A DNA stretch of 14,334 bases from the NCBI GenBank assembly GCA_030587505.1, contig JAUQYY010000018.1, forward strand, positions 1 through 14,334, given 5' to 3'. The notes below the pieces were generated by a model. That model made no database searches. It was given only the letters and a program-made list of their open reading frames with translations, and had not been told where the DNA came from. A program made the position numbers and the translations under genes. Source of the DNA: Candidatus Sigynarchaeota archaeon (GTDB taxonomy: Archaea; Asgardarchaeota; Jordarchaeia; Jordarchaeales; Jordarchaeaceae). Positions 1 to 7,112 of this stretch are shown in pieces (position 1 is the stretch's first letter; each line of letters starts with the position of its first letter).

Positions 1-224
1 GCGTTAACGATTTGAATAGCAGTACTTTCGCTTATTCCGAAGGTTTCAACTAATTTTTTAACAGCTTCAACCGCCTTTTCAACCGGCAACTGAGAAAATT
101 TAGTAGCATAATCCAACGTTACACGTTGAACATAGCTTAACTCTCCCTTTGTGCCACGCTCCTCCAAAATTTTTTTAACCTCTGCTAAAGTAAGAAGCCT
201 TTCCTTTAAAATCCTAACAGGCAA
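1..224 (-). CDS. rpoF: DNA-directed RNA polymerase subunit Rpo4/RpoF (partial, 3' end outside window)
   Basis: Only the first 74 codons are in the window. They start at a TTG at 224-222 (LPVRILKERLLTLAEVKKI) and run off the left edge. The block LSYVQRVTLDYATKFSQLP followed by a GI-SESTAIQIVN helix is typical of archaeal Rpo4 (homologue of eukaryotic Rpb4). Rpo4 pairs with Rpo7 to form the RNA polymerase stalk used in open-complex formation and RNA binding. A strong Shine-Dalgarno, AGGAGGT at 239-233, lies 8 nt before the TTG and overlaps the TAG stop of the upstream rpl21e, so the two genes should be co-transcribed and translationally coupled. The L21e-Rpo4 order is conserved in many archaea and supports the call. 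The TTG start is chosen from this spacing; no ATG lies nearby in frame. Confidence 0.93.
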   Translation of the reverse strand, partial: MPVRILKERLLTLAEVKKILEERGTKGELSYVQRVTLDYATKFSQLPVEKAVEAVKKLVETFGISESTAIQIVN

Positions 225-237
225 AAGAGCTTACCTC

Positions 238-528
238 CTACTCAATAGGCCTTAAATGTTCCGGTCTGGAAATAAGAGTTTTCACACTATTTCCGAGCTT
301 AACGGAAACCACATACGCGCGCCCACGTTTCCCTACCACTGTCCCGATTTTTCCATGGAACCTCTTATGCGGTTGGCCCTTATGAATACTGGGGTCAATA
401 ACAATACTAACCTTCTCCCCTGGCTCATACACTCGTAAAATCCGACTAAGAGGGGGAAGCCCACGTTCCCTAACATGTTTCTTAAGCAGTTTGCGAGTAC
501 GAGAACGATACCCCTTCGACTTCTTCAT
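238..528 (-). CDS. rpl21e: Ribosomal protein L21e
   Basis: This is a small basic protein of 96 residues beginning MKKSKGYRSRTRKLL, the usual start of archaeal and eukaryotic L21e, a component of the 50S subunit. The SH3-like beta domain (YEPGEKVSIVID, then PHKRFHGKIGTVVGKRGRAY) and the final ISRPEHLRP match the family, and the length is normal. The reading frame extends three codons upstream to a GTG at 537 with an ATG at 534. The ATG at 528 is preferred because GGAG at 540-537 then sits 8 nt upstream and the family begins at this methionine. It is the first gene of a short operon with rpoF. A TATA-like TTTTAATA at 597-590 on this strand could serve as its promoter. Confidence 0.95.
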   Translation of the reverse strand: MKKSKGYRSRTRKLLKKHVRERGLPPLSRILRVYEPGEKVSIVIDPSIHKGQPHKRFHGKIGTVVGKRGRAYVVSVKLGNSVKTLISRPEHLRPIE

Positions 529-540
529 AAGCATCACTCC

Positions 541-1092
541 ACTCTAAAATTGTAATCATAAAGGACATCAAACAAGTTTTCTTATTACTTATTAAAAGTT
601 TTGCAACATCAATGAAAATCAATTTTAAGTATACAAATTTTAAGGTCACCGTTCTTATAAAATTAGTGGGTTCAACACCAGAAAATGCCAACAGGCATCG
701 TTGAATTCAGATTATTTTTAGTGTGAAAGGGCACATCACCTTCCTTCACGCAGTAAACACCTCACCACAGTGCAAGTTAAGGATACAAAATCGCTAACTT
801 CTAAATCTTCATCTTACGAGAGCGTGATTCCCTCTTCCTGATAACAACATTGAAAAGAAATCACCCCTAATCTTCGAATCCGGAAGGGGTTCAGCTAAGT
901 ATATGATGAAGAGGAGAAATAAAGATGCGTCTCGTAAATCCAGAACCCTCTATCCGAAAACGGGTGAAGGGAAACGAGCCACGTTCGCTCCCACGAAGAA
1001 TTCCTGTCCTACCAGTTTAGGAATCTGTTTTGTGTTTTCATTTATATGGAAATATTGGTGAATATTGAGAGTATAAAAATTAGAAATGGTAA
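541..1092. other. Non-coding stretch between rpl21e and tRNA-Asn, with three hairpins
   Basis: I see no convincing gene in these 552 bases. The left part (541-660) is AT-rich and should hold the rpl21e promoter. Within 863-1024 three inverted repeats stand close together: ACCCCT (863-868) with AGGGGT (885-890); GGGA-N2-CGA with TCG-C-TCCC at 969-992; and ATTCCT (1000-1005) with AGGAAT (1019-1024). The last is followed by a T-rich run on the plus strand. This could be a small structured RNA, but it matches no RNA family I recognise. Confidence 0.3.
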
Positions 1093-1226
1093 TGGCGCCG
1101 AGGACAGGATGCTCGTGACACGATGTTGCTCGGTGTCATCTCGAACCTGTTTGTGGAGAGATCTAAAGCAGGTCTCTTGACCATCAGGTTAACAGCCTGA
1201 CGCTCTACCAACTGAGCTACCTCGGC
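1093..1226 (-). tRNA. tRNA-Asn(GTT) with two introns, in the variable loop and the T-loop
   Basis: Acceptor stem GCCGAGG (1226-1220) pairs with CCTCGGC. The D arm is GCTC/GAGC. The anticodon arm TCAGG-CTGTTAA-CCTGA gives anticodon GTT (Asn) with no insertion at 37/38. Discriminator G and CCA are encoded (1096-1093), as expected for archaeal Asn. After variable loop TGGTC comes a 28-nt insert at 1178-1151, then ACAGG-TTCGAG, then a 30-nt insert at 1139-1110, then T-CCTGT. Removing both inserts gives a 76-nt tRNA with T arm ACAGG-TTCGAGT-CCTGT; the inserts therefore sit at about 48/49 and 59/60. Each insert folds into a hairpin (AGAGA/TCTCT; TGACAC/GTGTCA). Each 5' junction lies in a 3-nt bulge (TCA, AGA) flanked by helices, as expected for archaeal tRNA-splicing endonuclease substrates. 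TTTAAG around 1265-1260 may be the TATA box. Confidence 0.9.
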
Positions 1227-1648
1227 GCTCTTGCGCGAAAAAGTGGGTATTAATCCTTCTTAAACTTTTCTTTTGGGGGAAGTCGTACCTGATTGTCATG
1301 TTTAAAGTGCATCTTTGGATTCCGAAGCACTAACAGGTAATAGGATTTTTACGCTACGTTTTAATCAAACATCCCTCTTGAGATTATTTATTGTGAATCA
1401 GGAAACGGGAAGTTTTGAGAGTTGAGAATCTGAACTTTCGTCTCTCTGTTTAGGAACTCCCTGCAAAGAGGAGAATTACATTGTTCTCTTAAATTGATTT
1501 TAATCAACACGATACTGCGCAAAACGGTACCGCGAAAGATAGCGGAGGATTCAGAGACCTTGAAGGAAGAGGAAAAGGTTTTTAAGCCTCAAATTTTATG
1601 AAAGTTTTGCGAATTATCGAACACAAAAATCTCCCGGTTGGAAAGACA
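1227..1648. other. Intergenic region upstream of tRNA-Asn and rps10
   Basis: No open frame or known RNA stands out in these 422 bases. The left end should contain the minus-strand promoter of tRNA-Asn. The right end contains the S10 promoter. The middle is AT-rich sequence without a clear repeat. Confidence 0.4.
1579..1586 (+). promoter_or_regulatory. TATA box of rps10
   Basis: TTTTTAAG preceded by purine-rich AAAAGG, which resembles a BRE. With the usual archaeal distance of about 26 bp, transcription would start near 1608. That lies downstream of the ATG at 1598, which favours the internal ATG at 1649 as the real start of S10. Confidence 0.5.
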
Positions 1649-1957
1649 ATGGTGCAAAAAGCTAGGATTAGACTCTCGGGCACCAACCCCTCAAAGTTAG
1701 ACACCATCTGCGATCAAGTTAAGAGTATTACTCAGAAGACAGGAATCCGTATGTCAGGTCCAGTTCCGCTTCCCACAAAGAGGCTAAGAGTCCCCGTACG
1801 TAAGAGTCCAAGCGGGGAGGGTAACGCAACTTGGGAGAGATGGGAGATAAGGATTCATAAAAGATTAATTGACCTCGATGCAGACGAGAGAACACTGAGG
1901 CAGATTATGCGTATCCGTGTGCCTGAAGATGTTTATATCGAGGTGGAACTTTTATAA
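1649..1957 (+). CDS. rps10: Ribosomal protein S10
   Basis: The 102-residue protein from MVQKARIRLSGTNPSKLDTIC matches archaeal S10 (uS10) from end to end: RMSGPVPLPTKRLRVPVRKSP in the middle, then the conserved WERWEIRIHKRLIDLDADER and the end RQIMRIRVPEDVYIEVELL. It is part of the 30S head. The frame is open from an ATG at 1598 (17 extra residues), but the TATA box at 1579-1586 puts the likely transcription start after that ATG, and family length favours 1649. In many archaea S10 follows EF-1 alpha; here no EF-1 alpha lies upstream, and the gene appears to be transcribed alone. Confidence 0.93.
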   Translation: MVQKARIRLSGTNPSKLDTICDQVKSITQKTGIRMSGPVPLPTKRLRVPVRKSPSGEGNATWERWEIRIHKRLIDLDADERTLRQIMRIRVPEDVYIEVELL

Positions 1958-2189
1958 TTCCTAGACCTCTTGTTAATTTGACTTTTTAAGCGTCCTACAC
2001 GTTCAACGGTCATTTTAATTCTCTTTCGAGCTCCTCTACATCTCTAAAAGTGTATTATTCGATGTAGCCTTTCTTTCTGGGATTATTTTTAGATTCGTCA
2101 AATGAAGTAGTGGAAGAGTCAAAGTCAAGAGCTGGGAGATAAAAAAGAGAAAGATTAAATATTCCTATCTTTTTACTAAAAAAGGGAAA

Positions 2190-3389
2190 ATGATGATTAA
2201 AGTGAATAGTAAAGTTAAACATCTGCTATCGTTGGCATCAAGAGTAAAGAAGGAACTAGGAACAAAACCATTTAAGTTAACCTCACCTTTTGACAAGATT
2301 ATCTTTCTTCTTTCGCACGCTAATCCCGAGGGAGTTCTTGGAGGCGCCACACTTCTTGCAAAATTGTGCTGTTTATTCGATGTTCTCATTCTCGGGTGGA
2401 GGGACTACCTAGTTATTGACAATTTTGGACCTGAAGATATTAATTTCTCCAGAGAACTGAGCCTATCCGCATTAAACAGGTTTATTCATCTACAAACGAT
2501 AGAAAAAAAGAGGTATGCCATCCTCACACCTAGAGGATACTCGTATTTTAAGAAAAACATGGTGAAAAGCCCTCACCTCACGACCTTACTAGGCGAGCTT
2601 CAGGAGTTCGCCGATAAGGTTGATTCCAACTTGATAAATTTAGCCTATTTCGTTGTGTTCCATCTTGATGGCTCTAACGAACCAAAAAAGTTTGACAACA
2701 GTCTTAGGGAAATCCCTTGGGTAAAATTCATTCAAAAGGACTCGGTTGTTTATAATAGTTTAATCTACAACTTCCTTAGGTACAGAAAGTACTGTGATTT
2801 TTCAAAAAATCCAGCGGCATCCCTAACCCCCAAAGAGGCTACATATATTCCCAAGAAGTATTTCTACCTACCAAAAGTAAAAAATTCGTTGCTAGAGGGG
2901 GACACGATGAAAGACTCTCAAAGCAGTGTCTTCCCCTACCTTGAAGCCATCTCCTGCTTCACAAGTATAACAGGAAAATTACCAGCCCTACTGGACATCG
3001 CAAGCATAGCTTTCGCTAGAACCAACTACTACAATACGAGAATCAGAGATGAGGGGCTTTACGGTTATATCCGTCAACGGTACAAAGAACGGAGAGACGC
3101 AATAATTTCGGTCACAGAAGAACACCTCAACAAAATGGAGGAAAGAGGATTTATAATAAGCAAAAAAGTAGGAAACAAAGTATACTACCAAAATGCGGCA
3201 AAGGTTTTCTTCGACGAGAACCTCACTTTTGAAACGTTTAACGAATCAGGTTTTGAAGAGTGTAATAGAAAAATCTCCGAGTATATCGCCAAATGCAAGG
3301 CTACACCAAAGAATGAAAACAAGGATAGCGGCTGGCCACAGAAATGGTTGCAATACGAGTTAGATTATTTCATTTTAGGAGAATCATAG
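2190..3389 (+). CDS. Unknown 399-aa protein with two winged-helix-like regions, in an operon with an HD hydrolase
   Basis: I do not recognise this protein. Residues about 30-120 read like a compact helical domain ending in a wing (YAILTPRGYSYF, preceded by DNFGPEDINFSRELSLSALNRF). This resembles the pattern of Panacea/DUF4065-type domains, but only weakly. The middle (about 130-290) is helical with several aromatic residues and no motif. Residues about 300-336 (TEEHLNKMEERGFIISKK followed by VGNKVYY) look like the recognition helix and wing of a second winged helix. There is no signal peptide or membrane segment. The start is one of two adjacent ATGs (2190, 2193) behind AAAGGGAAA. A TATA-like TTAAATATT near 2154 would make the leader very short. 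The stop lies 25 bp before the first HD gene, so the two are probably co-transcribed; a regulator, adaptor or substrate sensor for that enzyme is an inference. Confidence 0.75.
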   Translation: MMIKVNSKVKHLLSLASRVKKELGTKPFKLTSPFDKIIFLLSHANPEGVLGGATLLAKLCCLFDVLILGWRDYLVIDNFGPEDINFSRELSLSALNRFIHLQTIEKKRYAILTPRGYSYFKKNMVKSPHLTTLLGELQEFADKVDSNLINLAYFVVFHLDGSNEPKKFDNSLREIPWVKFIQKDSVVYNSLIYNFLRYRKYCDFSKNPAASLTPKEATYIPKKYFYLPKVKNSLLEGDTMKDSQSSVFPYLEAISCFTSITGKLPALLDIASIAFARTNYYNTRIRDEGLYGYIRQRYKERRDAIISVTEEHLNKMEERGFIISKKVGNKVYYQNAAKVFFDENLTFETFNESGFEECNRKISEYIAKCKATPKNENKDSGWPQKWLQYELDYFILGES

Positions 3390-3414
3390 GAAGAGGAGAG
3401 ATGAAGGTGATTAT

Positions 3415-4770
3415 TTGCCTTTCAAAGTTCGGGATGTTATCTGGGGGGATATACTCTTAGATGATGAAGAAAAGGAAATCGTAGACACGTTTGAAATGCA
3501 GCGTCTTAGAGGGATTAAACAGCTGGATTTTGCAAGTCTTGTCTATCCCGGAGCGGAACATACCCGTTTTCAACATAGTCTAGGAGTAAGAGCTTGCGCT
3601 GAAAAAATTTTAAAAACATCAAATATTGAGATTCATGAAGAAAATTTGCAACTCTTAAAGGTAGCATCATTAATCCACGATGTGGCAACCCCTACATACA
3701 GTCATCTAGTCTCGGATCTCTTTCGTAGATTCTACAGAAAGATTATTCCTCCGCACGAAAAATTTGTAAGTGAAGTTCTAGAAGGAGTCTGTTATGACAA
3801 ATTTTTGGATCAGTATCCCGATTTTCAGAGAACCGATGTAAAACCAATACACGAGGTTCTACAAAATCAGGGTTTCAGTAAAGGGGATTTTGAGAAAATA
3901 ATTAAAATCATAAATGGAACATTCAGACCCAAATACGTATCCCAGATTATTAACGGGCCAGTAGATGCGGACATGCTAGACTATCTAAGAAGAGACGCAC
4001 ATTTTACTGGTATACCCCAAGAATATGATGATAGAATCTTTTCAGTTTACGCGTTAAACGAAAACAGTGAGACTCTCACCCTGCGAGAAAGACATGATAC
4101 ATTAGCTGCTGTGGCTTCAGTGGTCGAAAGTCGTTTCTGGATGATGAAAAAAGTATATCTCCATCCCACCGTACTTGCCGCAAACTGCCTTGTAATCGAA
4201 ATGCTGTTGAAAGCACTGGGCGAATATGATTTTTACGAACTCTTTTACTTGGACGACAATCAAATTTTGAATAAATTTTTAAACTCACAGGATAGTGAAG
4301 TGAGAGAATTAGCAAACAGAATTCGATACCGCAAATTACCAAAAAGAGCTTATGTAGCACCCCTAAGCAGTTTACCCGACTACGTAGAAAAAGCCGCCTC
4401 CGGTTTTATCAACTATCATGATTTAATTGACGAGATAGTAGAGGAAGCAAACAAGATTTATCCCAAAGAAAAGATTTCCAGAAATGACGTATTCATTTAT
4501 CTTCCAAAGGATTACTACAAAGCTGCGGACATTATGGTGGGAGAATTTTCGTACGAAGCCTTTGATCCAATCACAATACGAGGACTCAAGGCACGTTATA
4601 AAACGTTACTGAATATTTATGTTTATTCATCGGACGAGAAAAAGACAGGAACAATTCACAGAGTATGCACCAAGATTTTCGGCGTTGAGAGCGAGTACAA
4701 TCCCTTCACCAAACGCCCTTCTATAAAAAAGAAGAAAGAAAGTAAACCAGGAACCAACATATACTGTTAG
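3415..4770 (+). CDS. HD-domain phosphohydrolase, divergent copy (COG1078/SAMHD1-like dNTPase family)
   Basis: A 451-residue member of the HD superfamily related to dNTP triphosphohydrolases. Family hallmarks are present: VRDVIWGDILLDDEE, RLRGIKQL, VYPGAEHTRFQHSLG, an HD pair, and VDADMLDYLRRDAHFTG. Predicted metal ligands are kept: H54 (FQHS), H88-D89 and D186. Histidines matching other active-site positions are kept at H97 (YSH) and H114 (PPHEK). The normal HDxGHG is changed to HDVATP, so the histidine equivalent to SAMHD1 H210 is T92, and the SAMHD1 K312 position is M187. The lysine-rich C-terminus (KKKKESK) is unusual. The start is a TTG at 3415 with GGTGA 4 nt upstream; the nearby ATG at 3401 is out of frame. 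It may be a phosphohydrolase with changed chemistry or substrate, or a regulatory pseudo-enzyme. It is a paralogue of the next gene. Confidence 0.85.
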   Translation: MPFKVRDVIWGDILLDDEEKEIVDTFEMQRLRGIKQLDFASLVYPGAEHTRFQHSLGVRACAEKILKTSNIEIHEENLQLLKVASLIHDVATPTYSHLVSDLFRRFYRKIIPPHEKFVSEVLEGVCYDKFLDQYPDFQRTDVKPIHEVLQNQGFSKGDFEKIIKIINGTFRPKYVSQIINGPVDADMLDYLRRDAHFTGIPQEYDDRIFSVYALNENSETLTLRERHDTLAAVASVVESRFWMMKKVYLHPTVLAANCLVIEMLLKALGEYDFYELFYLDDNQILNKFLNSQDSEVRELANRIRYRKLPKRAYVAPLSSLPDYVEKAASGFINYHDLIDEIVEEANKIYPKEKISRNDVFIYLPKDYYKAADIMVGEFSYEAFDPITIRGLKARYKTLLNIYVYSSDEKKTGTIHRVCTKIFGVESEYNPFTKRPSIKKKKESKPGTNIYC

Positions 4771-4947
4771 CTTCAACATACGCAGGAAGCCAAACACCCC
4801 AAACTTAAAATCCAGCCTACATAAACTGCCCAGAATGAGAGGTACGTATGCAAAACGGGTTTGGAAACCAAGAATTATATGAGCTAAAAACTACGATTCG
4901 TTAATCTAGTAGGGGAAAAAGAAGCAATTTGCGAACATCTACCGAAG

Positions 4948-4984
4948 TTATAATAAGCACACACATAATATTATTGTACAATAA
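4948..4984 (+). promoter_or_regulatory. Promoter and 14-bp perfect palindrome upstream of the second HD gene
   Basis: TATA-like TTATAATA at 4948-4955 predicts a transcription start near 4978. A perfect 14-bp palindrome, TTATTGTACAATAA, occupies 4971-4984, exactly over that start; an overlapping 10-bp palindrome ATAATATTAT sits at 4965-4974. The geometry is that of a repressor operator. It indicates that the second HD gene has its own regulated promoter instead of only read-through from the first. Confidence 0.5.
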
Positions 4985-4998
4985 AAAGGGGATTAAGA

Positions 4999-6291
4999 AT
5001 GGTACAGAAGGAAAAGAAGGGGAAATGGTCATTTATAAAAGACCCTATTTTTGGTTACATAAACATTTCTTACGATGAGAAGAAAATAATTGACACCGAA
5101 CCCGTCCAAAGATTAAGACGCATACGACAACTAGCAGGAAGCGAGTACGTGTATCCCGCAGGCGTACACACCAGATTTGAGCACTCTCTAGGAACCATGT
5201 ACCTAGCAGAGCAATTAACAAACTCTCTTGCACAAAAAGAAGTGGAAATCAACCCCGAAGAAATAGACATGATAAAAATCGCTTCATTACTGCATGATGT
5301 CGGACATGGTGCATTCAGCCACGTTTTCGAAGCCTTGTTAATAAGGCATTTAGAAAAAACTCACGAGGATTTCACTTCATGGATAATTAGGGAGTCAGTA
5401 TTAAGAGACGAGATAAATGCTCTGGGTTTAGACGCGGACAAAATTTCTAAACTAGCAGTAGGAAAGTTAGGAGAAAAGCAACGACTATTTTTGGATCAAA
5501 TCATCGTTAGCGCAGTAGATGTTGACAAGTGCGATTACTGCATAAGAGACAGTTACCACACGGGAGGAGATTTCGATTCTATCGATATTTTCCGTTTAAT
5601 TTACACTATGGATATTCTAGACGAAAATCTTGCGGTTAACCTAAATTCCATATCAACCCTGGAAACCTTCCTTATCGCCCGCCTAGAACTGTTTAAAACC
5701 ATCTATTTCCACAAAGCGTCACGCGCAGCCCAAATCATGCTGGAAACAGCCATGGAAAAAGCAAACGAAGAACTAGGATTTATCAACTTTAAATCAGTGA
5801 ACGACTACCTAGAACTAGACGACTACACCATGTGGACAATGCTGGACCAGTGCAATGCCTCAAAAGAAATAATAAAAGCCCTAAAAAAGAGAGAATTACT
5901 AAAGGTTGCATACGAAAGAATCTCCTTCGCAAAAGATGAGGCCTTCTCAACTATTATAACCAAGGACAAAGTACGTCAACAAATAGAGGAGGAGATAGCC
6001 GAAAAAGCAGGGATCGAGAGAGAAAAAGTCTACATAGACGTACCCACACTACCCTCCGTACCATACCATCACTCAATAACCCTAGAACCAATGGAAATCC
6101 CCATATTCAGAGTCACACGAAAAAAAGAAAAAATACCCTGCAACCTCTCAGAAGTCTCAAACATTGTTCAACTCATGAAAGGCTTCCTCAACATCATGAG
6201 GGTATACACGGATAAAGACAACAGAGAAGCCGTCGCAAAAGCAACAGAAAAAGTACTAGGAGTACCATACAGCGCAAAAATTTCATACTAA
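4999..6291 (+). CDS. HD-domain phosphohydrolase, canonical copy (COG1078/SAMHD1-like dNTPase family)
   Basis: A 430-residue HD-superfamily protein with an intact active site: H62 (RFEHSLG), H99-D100 with H103 in HDVGHG, H108 (FSH), H122 (THED) and D176 in VDVDKCDY, followed by K177, Y180 and D184 as in SAMHD1-type dNTPases. Such enzymes hydrolyse (d)NTPs to nucleoside and triphosphate in the cytoplasm and help control nucleotide pools. The substrate of the archaeal members is not fixed by sequence alone. N-terminal KDPIFGYINISYDEKKIIDT and RLRRIRQL also match. The ATG at 4999 follows GGGGA. It lies 228 bp after its divergent paralogue on the same strand and has its own promoter with a palindrome. 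A hairpin terminator follows. Confidence 0.9.
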   Translation: MVQKEKKGKWSFIKDPIFGYINISYDEKKIIDTEPVQRLRRIRQLAGSEYVYPAGVHTRFEHSLGTMYLAEQLTNSLAQKEVEINPEEIDMIKIASLLHDVGHGAFSHVFEALLIRHLEKTHEDFTSWIIRESVLRDEINALGLDADKISKLAVGKLGEKQRLFLDQIIVSAVDVDKCDYCIRDSYHTGGDFDSIDIFRLIYTMDILDENLAVNLNSISTLETFLIARLELFKTIYFHKASRAAQIMLETAMEKANEELGFINFKSVNDYLELDDYTMWTMLDQCNASKEIIKALKKRELLKVAYERISFAKDEAFSTIITKDKVRQQIEEEIAEKAGIEREKVYIDVPTLPSVPYHHSITLEPMEIPIFRVTRKKEKIPCNLSEVSNIVQLMKGFLNIMRVYTDKDNREAVAKATEKVLGVPYSAKISY

Positions 6292-6330
6292 CCGGGACCC
6301 CACAATACAAACAAGCTCAAACCCGGAAGT

Positions 6331-6348
6331 ATTCAGGCCACCCTGAAT
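6331..6348 (+). terminator. Hairpin after the second HD gene, probable terminator
   Basis: ATTCAGG (6331-6337), a 4-nt loop and CCTGAAT (6342-6348) form a perfect 7-bp stem, followed by a short T run (CTTTT). It lies 40 bp after the stop of the HD gene and before the promoter of the kinase gene. Archaeal termination usually relies on T runs, so the role is tentative. Confidence 0.4.
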
Positions 6349-6406
6349 CACTTTTACACTCCTCAATTAAAATAAAAACACGGTTAAAAAAGTTTTTTAA
6401 AGACAA

Positions 6407-6414
6407 TTTATAAT
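6407..6414 (+). promoter_or_regulatory. TATA box of the adenosine-specific kinase gene
   Basis: TTTATAAT at 6407-6414 is the clearest TATA-like octamer in this gap and predicts a transcription start near 6437, just before the leader hairpin. A second candidate, TTTTTTAAAG, lies about 15 bp upstream. Confidence 0.45.
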
Positions 6415-6440
6415 AAAAAGAAGAACCGGAAAGCCTGCTG

Positions 6441-6464
6441 ATTGGTGGGGTGAACCCCGCTAAT
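6441..6464 (+). promoter_or_regulatory. Strong hairpin in the leader of the adenosine-specific kinase gene
   Basis: ATTGGTGGGG (6441-6450), loop TGAA and CCCCGCTAAT (6455-6464) form a 10-bp stem with two G-T pairs. It would lie at the very 5' end of the mRNA, 26 nt before the GGAGG ribosome-binding site at 6491-6495. It may stabilise the transcript or bind a regulator. I know no riboswitch with this form. Confidence 0.5.
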
Positions 6465-6505
6465 GTTCAATTTACTCGCATAAAAATTGTGGAGGGATAA
6501 AAATC

Positions 6506-6988
6506 GTGGAAATAAAAACCGTGAAGATAGAACCACCCGAAAACGTTCAAATCATTCTAGGTCAAGCACACTTTATCAAAACTGTTGAAGACATATACGA
6601 AGCCATGGTTAATTCAGTACCAAACATAAAATTCGGGATCGCCTTCTGCGAAAGCTCCGGCGAATGCCTAGTTAGATTCGACGGAACCGACGATGAGCTA
6701 AAAGACGCAGCAGCCAAAAACGCACTAAAGTTGAGTTGCGGACACTGTTTCATAATCTTCATGCGAGACGCCTACCCCATAAACGTGTTAAACGCCATAA
6801 AGAGAGTACCCGAAGTCGCAAACATATACGCAGCAACAGCAAACCCCCTAGAAGTTATAGTCGCCGAATCGGAACAGGGAAGAGGAATACTCGGAGTCAT
6901 CGACGGCTATAAGTCGAAAGGAATCGAAGATGAAGAAGGAATAAAATGGAGAAAAGAACTACTCAGAAAAATAGGCTACAAAAGATAA
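6506..6988 (+). CDS. Adenosine-specific kinase (Adenosine_kin/DUF355 family)
   Basis: The 160-residue protein matches the archaeal adenosine-specific kinase family (Pfam Adenosine_kin, PAE2307-type) over its full length. Typical blocks are ILGQAHFIKTVEDIYEAMV, VPNIKFGIAFCE, LVRFDGTDDEL, AYPINVLNAIKRVPEV, IYAATANPLEVIVAE and the glycine-rich EQGRGILGVIDGY, ending in RKELLRKIGYK. The family is reported to bind adenosine and AMP and to phosphorylate adenosine to AMP. It is unrelated in fold to PfkB-type adenosine kinases. The protein is small, soluble and cytoplasmic. The start is a GTG at 6506 preceded by GGAGG at 6491-6495. It sits next to the HD nucleotidases, so a shared theme of nucleotide turnover is possible but not shown. 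Confidence 0.92.
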   Translation: MEIKTVKIEPPENVQIILGQAHFIKTVEDIYEAMVNSVPNIKFGIAFCESSGECLVRFDGTDDELKDAAAKNALKLSCGHCFIIFMRDAYPINVLNAIKRVPEVANIYAATANPLEVIVAESEQGRGILGVIDGYKSKGIEDEEGIKWRKELLRKIGYKR

Positions 6989-7112
6989 CACCCAACACTC
7001 CCTTCTCTGCAAACCCTTTAATTCCCATCCCCGCAATCCTACCTATTTTTAGCAGCAAAAATTAATATTTTGTAAAACAGTAAGATTCTCGCAATAAAGA
7101 TGGGATAAAAAC

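Noticed and set aside
903..909. ATGATGA resembling the C box of a C/D-box guide RNA
   Set aside because: No D box (CTGA) follows at a suitable distance.
903..1061. Plus-strand frame of 52 codons starting with two ATGs
   Set aside because: No recognisable domain, no ribosome-binding site of note, and it overlaps hairpins; it looks accidental.
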